Notes under the pieces: generated by a model
The model's database searches: none
Seen by the model: only the letters and a program-made list of their open reading frames with translations
Told to the model about the DNA's origin: nothing
Position numbers and translations under genes: made by a program
In this document: piece by piece, positions 52,836 to 64,000 of the stretch
Layout of the letters: each line of letters begins with the position of its first letter
Numbering within the stretch: the first letter of the stretch is position 1
From: Acytostelium subglobosum LB1
Lineage: Eukaryota > Evosea > Eumycetozoa > Acytosteliales > Acytosteliaceae
Assembly: GCF_000787575.1 (NCBI RefSeq)
Contig: NW_012236529.1
Span: forward strand, 930,001-994,000
Direction of reading: 5' to 3'
DNA length: 64,000 nt

Positions 52836-55301
52836 ATATTGAGTCAATGAAAGAGAGAGAGTAAGCAAACTAAAGTACGATGCATCGGGGTTGGGACAGT
52901 GTCGTTGGATTTGATTGATTGAATGGTAAGTCAGTCACTGGCCAATCTGATAGACTGTCTATCCAGATCAAGATAGGAAGGAAGAAAGGAAAGAACGAAA
53001 GAAGGAATGTTGTTGAAGATATAAAGAGAGAATGAATCAGAATCAAACACACAAAGCACCTCTAAAGGGGGGTCCTGTCCTTGGTTCGCTTTGTGAAGAT
53101 TGATTGATTGATTGATTGTGAGGGGAGGGGAGTGGTGTGTCGATGGGACCTTGACTTGAAGAACAATACAAGGCAGGGGGAGGGTGAGGGAGGGGGGAGG
53201 GAGGGAGGAAAGATATATAATATAATATGTATATAATAATAGATCAAGAAGAAGAGACTGACCTGACCTGACTGGTCACCGAGACACTGCAGAGTGCAGG
53301 AAGGGTCAAAGGGACGCGTGACCAGATAAGATGCGGCGAGATGGGATGGAGGGATGGATGGTTGTGTAGCGCAGGGAGAATGATAAAGAAGCGTGGAATG
53401 GTTCGGTGTGGTGCTGATTGATGTTGGGTGATTGAATGACTGAATGACTGATTGACTGACTGCCTGACTGAATGACTGAATGACTGTGATGTTGATTTAA
53501 TACTGATTAGGTAGGTCAGGCAGGTAGGTAGTGCAGAGATAAATGAAATGAAGAGTATCAGCTGAGACTGAGTGATGGGTTGGGCACTTTCCTGCCCCTC
53601 CAGAGGTGTGTGGAGGGAGGGAGAGAAGTCGATGCGAGGGAGAGGGCACAATGGTCAAGTTGCGAGAGGGCATCCATTGGTAGATAGACCGCCTTTGTGT
53701 GTGGGGGGTGGTTGACTGGTCTACCCCCCGAATCTTCTGAGGGGGCTACCCAAAAATTACAAATTCTCGAGAGTGGACCCTTGGGCGCGGCAAGGCCCAC
53801 CAACCACACTCTAGAGTAAAAACACTTCCCAAGCGTGTGCGTTTGAAAGTCAAAGCAAGCTGGGCACACATTATACGTGGTGAGGGGGGGCGGGCAAGTG
53901 TTTGGACGCACACACAACCATGGATTAATGAAATGCATCCATAAATTAATTATGGAATTTGAACCACGCTCTCGACCTGGTGCAATCAATCAATTGATTG
54001 ATTGATTGATGGAGCAGTGATCCACCAATTCAACCACAAACTTATTTTTTTGGGGCGTGCCCTCTCCAGGCGCCTTGTCAAAAATAATTTAGGAATTACC
54101 AACCCTAGACCACCGGGTCCAGTAATTCATTCATTAAACGATAAATATGATTTACCCTCAACGATTGAATGTTGGGGGACATGTTGGACAATGTTCGCGT
54201 GATCCAATTATGTCATCATTCTAGCGTTTACAAATAATACGTTATTTCTGTTTTTAGATTTTTTTCTATTTACCTTGAAACGAATTAAATTAATAATGTC
54301 AGTTGATGGCGTCATCAAATCCCTAAAATATAATATTTTTATATATATAAATATATAAAAATTATTATTAATTAATTATTATTTGTAGTTATGTTGTTCT
54401 ATGTATGTATGATTTATTATTATTCTATACTAAAATAGTTTTTTTAAAGGTGATAGTACGCTCTTTAAAGGTGATAGTACGCTCTTTAATAAAATTACTC
54501 CGAACTGATCTGATCTGATTGATTGACGGTCAACTCACTGGAATGGGGTGCAGGAAACCCAATGTATTAGCAATCACTTTACTTGTTATTATTCACACAT
54601 GTTTACATCCACCACACCAAATAATCGTCATCATCATCATAAATAATAATAATTCCTGAGTATGAGAACATATTTAACTGTAGTAGTGAGCACAGTAAAG
54701 TACGGGGAGAGGCTCCACATTGCTGGGTATAAAAAAGGTCTTGAATTAATTACTCGCAGGATTATGTGTAGTGCACACTCCCCACTCTTTATCTTTTTGT
54801 TAATGTTGACCCAACCAAAATCATCCACCCTGGATTATAATACGCCAGCCCCAATCATTGACCAATCATCTGTCCACCCCACTCCCCACTCGCCACTACC
54901 CCTCCTTCCCCAATCAATCAATATTATATATATTGATAGATAGATGGATTGATTTATTGATCAAGATCACTGGCCACAGATCCTATATGATGTATCTAAT
55001 CTCTGAATCACTCATGTTTCATTCATCATTGTATTAAATTGTTGTTGTTTTATTGAATGTAGCAATAGTGGTTGGTGATCACTATTAGACCTGATACTGA
55101 TGGTGATACTCTGGAGGGAATTTTTACAACCTAACCATTGATAAGGAAGGTGTTTCCAATTTTTTGTTTGCCTCTCTGTGCTACTACATCTGGAGTCTGG
55201 TTGAATAATAAAGTGGAAAGTATATGAGAGAGTTTAGTCAATTCTTTCCTCTGTCAACCAAGTTGATTGTTATGGTGATCAATCAATTTAATCAAGTTTA
55301 A
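52680..55301. other. Long intergenic region, no gene recognised
   Basis: About 2.6 kb. From left to right it holds a (TTGA)n run at 52804-52834, GA-rich patches, a GC-richer block at about 53580-53980, then AT-rich DNA. Two tandem copies of a 21-base unit lie at 54443-54484. Open frames in the GC-richer block are Pro/Ser/Leu-rich without domain features. The region should contain the promoter of the Ser-Gly gene at its left end. Confidence 0.5.
54443..54484. repeat. Tandem duplication of a 21-base unit
   Basis: Two perfect head-to-tail copies of TTTAAAGGTGATAGTACGCTC, at 54443-54463 and 54464-54484, in otherwise plain AT-rich intergenic DNA. A further TTTAA follows, so the duplication ends precisely. 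Confidence 0.9.
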
Positions 55302-58300
55302 TCAATCAAAGAATTGATCATTGCTGTCATCATCATCCTCATAGTCGTCCAATACTACAACGTCCACTTGGTTCATGGCATTGAATCGCTTCTGCATTGA
55401 TACGTAGAGTAGATCGGCGATTGTTGATATACCATGTTCACGAGGCGGCGATGGTAGGTGCGCAACGGATTTCAATGTGCCACGTGTCTCTGATAGGGTC
55501 TCTGCCGAGATTGAAGGGTCGTCCGCATCGGTGACGCGGTTCTTCCTGGGCGTCGCGGTCTTGAACGATGGCAGGGGTGGTGGCTTAGGCTTCTTGAGCT
55601 CCTCAATCTCGAGCAACAGAGCCTGCTCCCGGGCCCGCGACACCTTCTCCAGCTCTAGCTTGGCCTGGCGCGTGTCGTTGAGCGACTTGTTGGTTTGGTC
55701 GCATTTGTATCGCTCGGCCTCCAACTCGCCCCTCAATGTGGAGACATCGTTCTGTGCCTTGCTCAGCTTCTTCTCCTCCTCGCGCAATGTCGCAGTGGTC
55801 TGGTCCAGCTGTGTCTTAGTCTGTTGCTGCTGCTCCTTGCTTGTGAACTTGAGTTGCTCGAGCTGACGCTTCAACTCGTCAATGTCCAGACTCTTGAGTG
55901 CCACCTGCTGCTTGTTCTGTTTGGACTCTTTATCCGACTCGGCCATCTTGGCCTCGAGCCTCTTGATCGTCTGCTCCAAAGCCTCAACCTTTCTCGGGTA
56001 TATAGTCTTTATGCTCTCCTCGCGGTCCTTCAGCTCGTCGGTCAGCTTCTTGATCGTGGACATCAGATTGTCGCGTTCCATACTGCTGGCAAACATATCC
56101 GGGGCTGGCGCAGCCACCACGACTACAGGCGGCGCGGGTTCCGGGGCTGGTGGGGGAGGGGGCGGAGCTGCAGCCTTTGCCGCCAAAGCATCAATCTCTT
56201 GTTTAAATGTATGAGTGATCTCCATCATTCGCTGCTCCTCGTTCTGCTTCTGCATCTCCAACTTCTGGTATACATCGCCAACCATTCGCTCATACTTTTG
56301 TTGCGCTTCGCCAATTGTGCGCTCATACTTTTGCTGCGCCTCGCTCATCATTCTTTCATACGCCGCCTTTTGCTCGGCCTTCTCACGCTCCATGCTCTCC
56401 ATCATGTCTCGCAGACGACGCTCCTCGGTCTGTGACTCGGCTCGCACACGCTCCAGGATCGACTCATTCGCTGACAATGCCCTGGTCAGCTCCTCGCGCT
56501 CCTGAACTCGCTCACCAATGCTGGCATTCAGTGATTGGACCTCATCGTTGAGTCCATCAATCGTATCATTGAGCTTCATTACGGTCTCTGTGTGGCTCGA
56601 TCGCTCTTGATAGGACTTGACGTTGAGCGCATCAATGTCCTGTTCGAGTCTCGCCTTATCTCCTATCAGTCCATCCTTGTCTTGTTGCAACTGTGTGCGC
56701 TCCAATTGCATCTCATCGATTGTGCGCTGGAATGATTCCTTGTCCTGTTGGAAGTTCTGTTTGACCAAAGTCACCTGGTCAACAATGCGCTGGATCAATG
56801 TGTTGTGCTCGACGTCCATGTGCTCGATCTTGCGATGCAAGGATTCTTCACGTTGTGCTGCATCCTGTGCAGCACGCTGGGCATCGACGGCCACCTCTTT
56901 GATCTTGGCCACCATCGACTCATTGAGCGCCAAGCTATCGTGTAGGCGATTCTCCAAGTCTACAACAGTGTCGCGTAGTTGACGTGTGTTGGGCTTGCCT
57001 GCGGTTACATGGCCGAATGCCGGTACCTGGTTGTTGCGCAAAGAGTAAGGTGGCACAAACTCATTGAACACCAATGACAACTCCATCGTGGCCATCTTTG
57101 ATCCCAGTCCATAATGTGCCAGGGTCGCATCCCTATGCATCAACAATGGATACTCCTCGCTTGTTATAATCGAGAATCGCTCAGGATCACTAATCTTATA
57201 CTTGTTACAAATGTTATCTATAAACTATTGATTGATTGGAATAGTTCCAGTGTGAGTGAGTGGGATCATTCCAATCATGATCAATCAATCATGGTCATAC
57301 CTGTCCAATGGTGAGAGTCGAGTCGACTTTTAGTCTCTTCTTCTTTAAACCTTGTAGTTGTTTGAGTGGCGGCAACTTGAAGTCGATGATGTGCTCACCG
57401 CCACTGTTGTCGCCAGAGATAGGATGATCGGAAGATGAGGAGGACGCACTGTCCAGCCCAAGGTAGGCATCACGTGAGATGAGACAAAGCTCCCATGAGC
57501 TAAAGAACGTGCCAAAGCCATATGTGGACAGCAGTAGCTCGTTGTCCAGCACACATCCCATCAATGTGACCAAGTAGAATTGGCGAGGATCCTTGATGTG
57601 CTCCTTCCTACACACCAGATTGACTGTTTGTGCGACCGTCAGCTTCTTGCTGATCTTGTACGAGCGCATCCTCATGTCGCCACACGACGATAGACTGGCG
57701 GGGAGATTGATCGAGAGCACGTGAGCGCTGGCATCGCCATCGGCCATGCTCTGGAAGTGATGGCCAAACTGAAAGAGGATGGGGAACAAGTCGGGATGGC
57801 CGCCCCAGATATCATTGTCTGTTAGCTTCTGCTCAGCGATCAGTTGGTAGATATCCTTGGCCGACAGTGCGTCGCCAGTCATTGTGTTGAATGATGTTAC
57901 GCGGTGAGTTCCAGTGATTCTGATCGAGTCGCCGGCCGCCGCTCGGTTGGACAAGGCCGAGAGTGATGGCGAGACTACCGGCGCTGGCTTGAGAGTGGGC
58001 GATGTCGATGATGCAGGCTTTGATATCGTTGTGCTGTTGCTAGCCAGAAGTGGAGACGCTGGTGATGCTGGAGATGTTGGCGACGACACTGGCTTTGGTG
58101 TCTGTTGTGGTGAGCTGTTGGAAGAGGACACATCTGTGGATGCTGTTGTCGAATGATTGATGGTCGCTCTTGGTGATTGGACTGGCGAGGGCTGTGTAGG
58201 TGTAGGTGTGGATGTGGTAGTTGTGGTAGTGTCATTGCGTTCCTCAACTCGAGGAGATGAATGTGTTGAGGTTGCTGTTGCTATTGTATTTGGAGAGACC

Positions 58301-58545
58301 GATGTCAAAGTCGGGGATGATGATATTGTGGATGGCGATGATGATGGTGATGGTGAACTGATATTTTGGTGTTTGTTATCATTTATGGGTTGTTGTTGTG
58401 TGACAGTAACAGGAGTGGCACTACTAATCGATGGTGATGATGTTGGTGCCACCACATTGATATTACTCAGTCCTGCATTACTCTGTCTATTTGCGCCCAA
58501 TGTCACACGACCAATCTTTAGTCCATGATTGGTGTTGTTACTCAT
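55302..58545 (-). CDS. Protein with tandem ubiquitin-like (FERM F0/F1-like) domains and long coiled coil
   Basis: Two exons, 58545-57301 and 57224-55302, phase 0, give 1055 residues. The first about 200 residues are Ser/Thr/Pro/Asn-rich. An ordered block about 205-285 follows (ITGTHRVTSFNTMTGDALS). Then two similar beta-grasp domains occur: one from MRMRSYKISKKLTVAQTVN to STYGFGTFFSSWELCLISRD, the other from RLKVDSTLTIGQ over the splice join to AHYGLGSKMATMELSLVF. The shared YG-x-G-x5-ELxL pattern supports the pairing. From about 490 to 960 the chain is coiled coil, with a short Pro/Ala stretch in the middle (residues about 745-770). The tail is acidic. Tandem ubiquitin-like folds at the start recall talin-type F0-F1 or Ras-binding domains, so a membrane-cytoskeleton or small-GTPase link is possible. 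This is inference; I do not recognise the gene. Confidence 0.75.
57237..57249. repeat. Intronic palindrome TGGAATAGTTCCA, plus a degenerate copy beside it
   Basis: 5-bp arms with a 3-base centre in the only intron of the coiled-coil gene. A second, imperfect copy (GGGATCATTCC) lies at about 57262-57272 of the same intron, next to a GAGTGAG run. Confidence 0.8.
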
Positions 58546-59530
58546 TGTTTGTTGTTGAGTTTATATTGTTACAATTTATATATATATATATCTTGATGTT
58601 ATAGTATATGTTACTACTTACTACTAACTCATTGAATGCAAATGATGGGTGATGGATGATGTTAAGTGTGGGATGATTGCGGTGCAGTGTACAACCCGAG
58701 GTGAGTTCCGATTCCTTTGTGGTAAAATAATCTCAACATCGTTGAATGTGATTGATATTTATTGAAAGTATCTAACAACAAGGTGGCAAAGGTAATATCA
58801 TCTCGAGATGTTGATCATCAAAAATAAATAAATAAATAAATAAATAAATAAATATTTGATATTGACCAATTCAAGTAATATTTATATATCAATCTGTTTG
58901 TTTGATTCTATCTTTTATTACTTGTATAAAACATACTATGATTTACACTATTGCTCAATCAAACCAATCAATCAAAACAAACTATTTTTGTCACATCGGT
59001 GATCAAGATCAAACACACACATAACAATGATCAAAGTGGGTGTGTGAGTCGGCTAGTGGGTGATCACAATCAGCTGACATTAAACACACACGCACATATT
59101 CACACACAAGTCGTTGTCACTCCCAAGACACACACACAACTAGTTAACCAACAAGTAGACACACACATACAGACATACCAAGTAAGGGCCTGTTTATAAA
59201 GCATTATGTTAACTTTAAACACACCTTTGGTCATGTGTTCTTTCTTACCTTACCTCTCAACCAAACATGATGAGCTAGATGCGTGCCATCCATCAACGTT
59301 TATTTGTTTGTTTGTTTGATTGATCAATCACACATCAATCACATCATTGATCGGGTTGGTGACTTGACAGACTCACTCACTCCCTCACTCACCTAATCAA
59401 TCATTTACTCAACTCCATTGTGACTCTTGGACAATCTTCATCATCATCTTATAAGTTTATTATTATTTGTATCTTTATCTCTCTATTTCTGTCTTCATTC
59501 ACAAACATACATTTAATATAATATAATATA
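58546..59530. other. Divergent intergenic region
   Basis: About 1 kb between the divergent coiled-coil and IPT/TIG genes. It contains an (AAAT)n run at 58820-58852 and CA-rich stretches near 59070-59170. No gene seen. Confidence 0.6.
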
Positions 59531-61906
59531 ATGTATAATATCAACAAATACTTTGTTAGCATACTGCTATTAATTTATATTATACAAGGTATATGCCAGA
59601 TTGATTGATCACTTGACTTGGAATTGATCAAATATTCCAGTGATCACAAGACCAAACTAAAATGAAAACTAACATAACATAATATTCAATCAAACTCATA
59701 ATTAATAGTTAATGGATATATTCTTTATTATGATGAATCAGTTGTAACAATCACTGGAAGTGGATTTACCAACCCTTCCACAATGAAGGTGATCGATCCC
59801 TTTCAACAAGACTTTCCAGCAACATTTATTAATTCGTCAGCTATCACGGTGGCCGTCGTGCCAGAACTCCTGAACCAGCTGCTGCAGTTCAAGGTCAACG
59901 CCCTGACTGACACAGGATCGTTCAACTTTGTCTATATGTACGAGGCGCAGTCCGTGCCCACCAGCGGCGGCACGATCACACTGCGAGGCAAGTCGCTCAG
60001 CTCAGGCTCAGGCACTGGCAGCACGCTCACGCTTAATAACACGGTGGACTTGTCCGAGACACAGAGCGCCAGCAACACAAACGGAACTTTCGCCATGTTC
60101 ACATTCCCCCAAGCCACCGCCGAGACTCTGTCCGGCAGGAACATCCAGGTGGGCTTGAACATCCGTGGCAGACAACTCTACTCTGACCCGGGACAGGTTT
60201 ATTTCAGCAAGGTGACAATGTCATTCCAGCCACCAACATTGGCCAACGTCAACTTTGATTATACCGCCAATCAGTTGTCTATTATTGGAACCAACTTTGG
60301 TGCCAATCTGGGACAGGTCTCAGTGACCTGTTCGGGTGAGACATTGAAGCTCTCATCTTTTATCAAGACTCACACTCAACTATTAATATCCAACAAGGAC
60401 CTTTCCAACTTTATGAACAAGACCTTCATATCCTCTGGTGAATTTGGTTGCAGCATAACCGTTGTTGGTCAGACTGGATCGAACAGTTTCAAGTTAGGTA
60501 AGTTATATCCAGCAATAATTCCAATCACTTTGGTCAATCACTAACTCACTCAATCACTCTTTTACATCACAGTTCCCCAGATTGATAGTGTGACATCAAC
60601 ATCCAGCGCAACAGGTGGACCGATCACGATCTCTGGAAAGAGACTTAATTATGTTAGACCAAATGGTACCGTGTCAACGATTGACATTAAGATTGGATCA
60701 TTTTCATGTGAAGCCACGTCAACAGAGGTGATCGGCAACGCGTATATTATTTGCAGAATGCCAAAGACCAGTGACACCAACATTTACAACTTGCCAGTGA
60801 CTGTCACCATCGATGGCCTGGCATCATTGAGCAACACCAACTTCTCATACGACTTGCCCAACGTGCTCAGCAACAGCCAGCTGCGCGAGAACCTCATTGT
60901 GAAGGGCTCGCAATTCGGCACAGACCTGACCAATATCAAGTTCTTCTTCAACGGCACCCAGGTCCCTATCGTGCAGCTGACCGACGTCGTCATGGTGGTG
61001 CAGCTGCCCAGCGACATTAAGGCAGGCCACTACACCAACAGCTACATCATCAAGTACCAGTCGGCCAAGACCAGCACATTCGCCGTGGATGTGTCGCCAT
61101 TCATCAAGAATGTCAGCCAGCCACCCACTGGCGGCGGCATCGTCACGATCAGCGGCAGCTACCTCGCTTCCAACCTTGATGTCAACGAGTACAATATCAC
61201 ATTTGGCACTCAGCAGCAGTTCACATGCACCAACGCGTCAGGCATCGACAGCCACACGATCACCTGTCTCGCCGGCCCCGGCACTGGCGGACAGAATCCC
61301 GTCCAAATCACGCTCAACTCACAATCAATCTCGTCGCTCAACAGTCCCGTATACCTAAGCTACCAATCACCGGTCATCCTGTCCAGCAACAGTGTGTCAT
61401 CATATGGCGGTGACCTAACAATCAGTGGCGACAACTTTGGATACACTGGCGTCAACTCTAGTCTTCTCTCAATATTCATTGACAACACCAAAAAGTGTTT
61501 CAATCCCGTTGCCCTGGACGCTGCCACCATCACCTGTCGTATGATTGGCGGTCAATTCGACCTGCCGCCACCCGAGAACACATTCAACATCACCGTGACC
61601 GTCCAAGGTCTAAAGGGTACAAACAACACCTTCACTCTTGACAGTATGTATACTCAATCAATCATTCAATCAATCAAACATGACATACTAATCAATGAAT
61701 CATTCTTAGATTCGAGATATTATCAACTTGTCAATGAGGAATATAACAAAGAACGTGCAGAGGATGAATCGAAACAGATGGGATTGGTTGGAATTGTGTT
61801 GCCAGCTGTTGTACTTGGAGGTATACTGATGGCCACCATAATCATACTGGCACATCATCAAATACTCTATTCCAAAGCAATTAGGAGTGGGAAATTAATG
61901 TTGTAA
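59531..61906 (+). CDS. IPT/TIG-repeat type I membrane glycoprotein
   Basis: Four exons, 59531-59588, 59742-60497, 60573-61643 and 61710-61906, give 693 residues. The tiny first exon is a signal peptide (MYNINKYFVSILLLIYIIQ). Exon 2 opens directly into VVTITGSGFTNPSTMKV, an IPT/TIG start motif. Further IPT-like repeats begin at GGPITISGKRLNYVRP, LRENLIVKGSQFGTDL, GGGIVTISGSYLASNL and YGGDLTISGDNFGYTG, so about six immunoglobulin-like repeats are present. Several Asn-x-Ser/Thr sites suggest glycosylation. Near the C-terminus a single hydrophobic span (VGIVLPAVVLGGILMATIIILA) precedes a short basic tail. Dictyostelids use IPT/TIG proteins such as the Tgr family for cell adhesion and kin recognition. 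This one lacks a clear Tgr-type variable region assignment, so I leave it as an adhesion-type receptor. Confidence 0.88.
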
Positions 61907-62398
61907 ATCAATCAATCAAACATATATATATAACAAACAGAAGTATTTCAATGTACATTCATTCAATCACCAGTCATTGTATTCATAAATAAACAACCGA
62001 ACAGCTACAATTCAAACAAATAAGTATTCACGCGACAAACAAAGCCCAAAAAGAGTGATGTCGACTAGGACAACCACGCAAGCAAGACAGACGGGTTGCA
62101 AAAAAGAGGATATTTATGAAAATTGAGTGGTTTGAAAGGTGTCGTCATCACTGTTTGGGTTCTTTGCTCAATGTTGATTCCAACTTATGAACCAATCTCA
62201 CTTCTATCTTTATCTATTTGAGTTACATACTCCTCTTATAATAATAGCTTAAGCTGACTCATTCGCATTCTCTCACTACATCACGGACATCCTTTACAAT
62301 CATTCATTCAAACAGTACATTCATCATCATTCAAACTCCTCATTCTACAACATACACTTATCTGTTTGATTGAGTGATTGATTAAGTAACATAACATA
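61907..62398. other. Intergenic spacer
   Basis: AT-rich spacer between two plus-strand genes. AATAAA-type polyadenylation sequence lies near 61986. CAAT and TTGA runs precede the B-box gene start. No gene seen. Confidence 0.6.
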
Positions 62399-64000
62399 AT
62401 GGACGCACCAGCAATAGTACCAACATCACCACAACAACCAACAATAGAGTTGAACACAACTACGACAGTGACAACTCAACAATCAACTTGCCAAACACAT
62501 AATGGAAAGAAGTTAAAGTTCACTTGTGTTACATGTGACTACAAGTTGATATGCTCACAATGTTTGGCATCATTGCATAATGGACATACTATTGGCGAGC
62601 CAAAGCAAATATTCACAGAGAGGTTGTCATTGGTCGATAAGAGTTTGAATGAGCGATGGCAAGTGTTGGTACGCGAGACCAACAAGCAGCGTTCTGCCGA
62701 CCAGGCCGACACAGACATCGCCACCTACTTTGCCAGTCTGCATCAGCTGCTCGACGCTGAGGAGGCCCGCGCTCACAAGGTCATCGCCGAAGGACGCGAT
62801 CACATTGCCAAGGTGGTGGATAGCGTCTACAGCGACATTGACACCATCTATGGTGTAAAGTTAAGAATTGAAGCGACCATATCTGGTGCGGCCACATCAG
62901 ATTCATCATCGTCGAGTGATGCTACTGCAGAGCGTTCGTTGAACACTCAACCAGACATCCACACATGTATTGCCAAGTGCCCTACATTGGAGGCCTTCCT
63001 CGAGGCCAATGCCAATGGCGCCTTCAACAAGAATGTAACATTAGAGACCATCCCGACTTTGGCCACCAACAACATGGAGGATACGACACCCGCCTTTGCC
63101 TTTAAGCTGGCAGGCGCCGCCGATAACAACAACTCGCTCAAGGATAGCATCGCCAACTCATATACACTCATTGCCGATGGCTCGGGCAACCCTCTCTCGA
63201 TGTCCTCCTCGCTGTCCACGACGGACTACGCATCAAAGTTCACCGTCAAGGCTCTGTACGCCTTTGTCGACTACAAGCCTGGCTTCTTCTCACTGCATTC
63301 GCTCGACCTAGAGTCCAACAAGTGGACTCCACATCATCCCATCAGCGAGGTGTTCCACAAGCTGCTGGTCGTAGGCAACGACATTTTGGCATTCGATGGA
63401 ACACGCGGCCTCTTCAAGTTTGATCACGTCACCAAGTCATGGGGCGAGGCTATCTACTTTGCCAGCAAGGAGCGCTTTGGCTTTGACTCGGCCGTCTGTA
63501 CTGATGGCGTCAGATACGCATACATCATCGGAGGTTCCTACGCCGAGCACAACATCCTCTGGAAGTACCGCTCGCAGAGCACCATCGTGCAGTACGACGT
63601 GCTCAACAACACATTCCTCGAGATGGGTCAGATCCGCTGGCCCAAGGTCAACGCACAGGCATTCTTGTTGGACGACTACATCTACATTGCAGACGTGACT
63701 CCCAACGCGCCACACTTGCTCTCCATCGTACAGTACAACATCACAGACGGCTCGTCCAAGCTGGTGTTCACTGGCAAGGTTGACTGCGCACTGCAGTCAA
63801 TATGCTTTGACTACCATGCACGCAACATCTACATCATGTGCGCCTACTCCTTCTACCGATGGAACGTCGACACGTACAAGCTCGAGAAGCTAGTGCTGTA
63901 CTACCCAGCCAAGAGCATCACCTATGGCTTCCACCAGCGCAGTCCCAAGATCTTTGCCTTTGGCTACGATGCCAAGGTCAACGACTTCAAGTGCTACGAC
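62399..64000 (+). CDS. B-box zinc finger protein, dictyostelid type (3' end beyond window)
   Basis: Starts at ATG 62399 and remains open to the window end, 534 codons. A Thr/Gln-rich leader is followed at about residues 30-65 by a B-box: CQTHNGKKLKFTCVTC, then LICSQCLASLHNGHT. A helical part follows at about 75-150 (SLVDKSLNERWQVLVRETNK). From about 250 onward, kelch-like beta-propeller strands repeat: VKALYAFVDYKPGFFSLHSL, LLVVGNDILAFDGTRGLFKF, YAYIIGGSYAEHNI, DYIYIADVTPNAPHL. B-box proteins with a propeller-type C-terminal half are a large expanded group in dictyostelids with unknown targets. The missing end should complete the propeller. Confidence 0.85.
   Translation, partial: MDAPAIVPTSPQQPTIELNTTTTVTTQQSTCQTHNGKKLKFTCVTCDYKLICSQCLASLHNGHTIGEPKQIFTERLSLVDKSLNERWQVLVRETNKQRSADQADTDIATYFASLHQLLDAEEARAHKVIAEGRDHIAKVVDSVYSDIDTIYGVKLRIEATISGAATSDSSSSSDATAERSLNTQPDIHTCIAKCPTLEAFLEANANGAFNKNVTLETIPTLATNNMEDTTPAFAFKLAGAADNNNSLKDSIANSYTLIADGSGNPLSMSSSLSTTDYASKFTVKALYAFVDYKPGFFSLHSLDLESNKWTPHHPISEVFHKLLVVGNDILAFDGTRGLFKFDHVTKSWGEAIYFASKERFGFDSAVCTDGVRYAYIIGGSYAEHNILWKYRSQSTIVQYDVLNNTFLEMGQIRWPKVNAQAFLLDDYIYIADVTPNAPHLLSIVQYNITDGSSKLVFTGKVDCALQSICFDYHARNIYIMCAYSFYRWNVDTYKLEKLVLYYPAKSITYGFHQRSPKIFAFGYDAKVNDFKCYD

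Noticed and set aside
53558-53989. 143-residue open frame on the minus strand in the GC-richer intergenic block
   Set aside because: Mixed Pro/Ser/Leu composition without domain or conserved pattern. Likely chance in GC-richer DNA.
53940-54005. Possible tRNA-like sequence on the minus strand (GGTTCAAATTCC resembles a B box)
   Set aside because: The T-stem does not pair and no acceptor or anticodon stem can be formed around it.
52680-55301. Search for transposon or retroelement remnants in the longest spacer
   Set aside because: No terminal repeats, polymerase-like or integrase-like open frame was seen on either strand.

Overview
The window is nuclear DNA of a dictyostelid social amoeba (Amoebozoa). 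The evidence is the gene content: a cortexillin-type actin bundler, an FNIP-repeat F-box protein, an IPT/TIG type I surface protein, a B-box protein of the dictyostelid kind, and Asn/Gln homopolymer proteins. Genes are compact with short GT-AG introns, and spacers are AT-rich. Coding regions are clearly richer in G+C than those of Dictyostelium discoideum, which suggests another dictyostelid lineage. I cannot name the species from sequence alone. The DNA is a draft assembly: a run of exactly 100 N lies at 51675-51774.

Layout. 1-5.7 kb, all minus strand: a cortexillin cut by the window start, a tandem pair of paralogues (zinc motif plus C-terminal ubiquitin-like domain), and a secreted C1q-like protein. 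6.5-13.2 kb: a tail-anchored VAP (plus), a basic Lys/Ala/Pro-rich nuclear-type protein (minus) and a CLC-6/7-type chloride/proton exchanger (plus). 13.3-21 kb: a large unknown protein (minus), the FNIP protein (plus), a mitochondrial ATM1/ABCB7-type ABC transporter, a small unknown protein and mitochondrial ribosomal protein mS25 (all minus). 22.5-30.5 kb, plus strand: splicing factor SYF1/XAB2 and a ZZ-finger carboxylic-acid-reductase-like enzyme. A tRNA-Phe(GAA) follows at 30.6 kb. 30.8-44.6 kb, minus strand: a DOMON-like protein, a TPR-SET protein, a secreted beta-helix protein with a Thr/Pro linker, a multi-pass membrane protein, malonyl-CoA decarboxylase and uridine kinase. 45.3-52.7 kb: an MRH-domain gene that reads as broken, a TPT/SLC35-type transporter, a PRA1 protein (plus) and a Cys/His-rich protein spanning the assembly gap. 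55.3-64 kb: a tandem ubiquitin-like plus coiled-coil protein (minus), the IPT/TIG membrane protein (plus) and a B-box protein (plus) that runs off the end.

The genes form no operon or pathway cluster; this is ordinary eukaryotic gene order mixing cytoskeletal, organellar, splicing and surface functions. Splice sites were assigned by hand: each join below keeps the reading frame and, where a family is known, restores its conserved residues.

The most unusual signal is in the introns. Several introns of unrelated genes share one layout: a small palindrome of the type GGAAT-N-ATTCC after the donor, then a CTCACTC run, then CAAT tetranucleotides up to the acceptor. This could mark an introner-like family or a shared intron-folding element. 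Other points of note are the ZZ-reductase fusion, the zinc/ubiquitin-like paralogue pair, the broken MRH gene and a bacterial-looking beta-helix gene.
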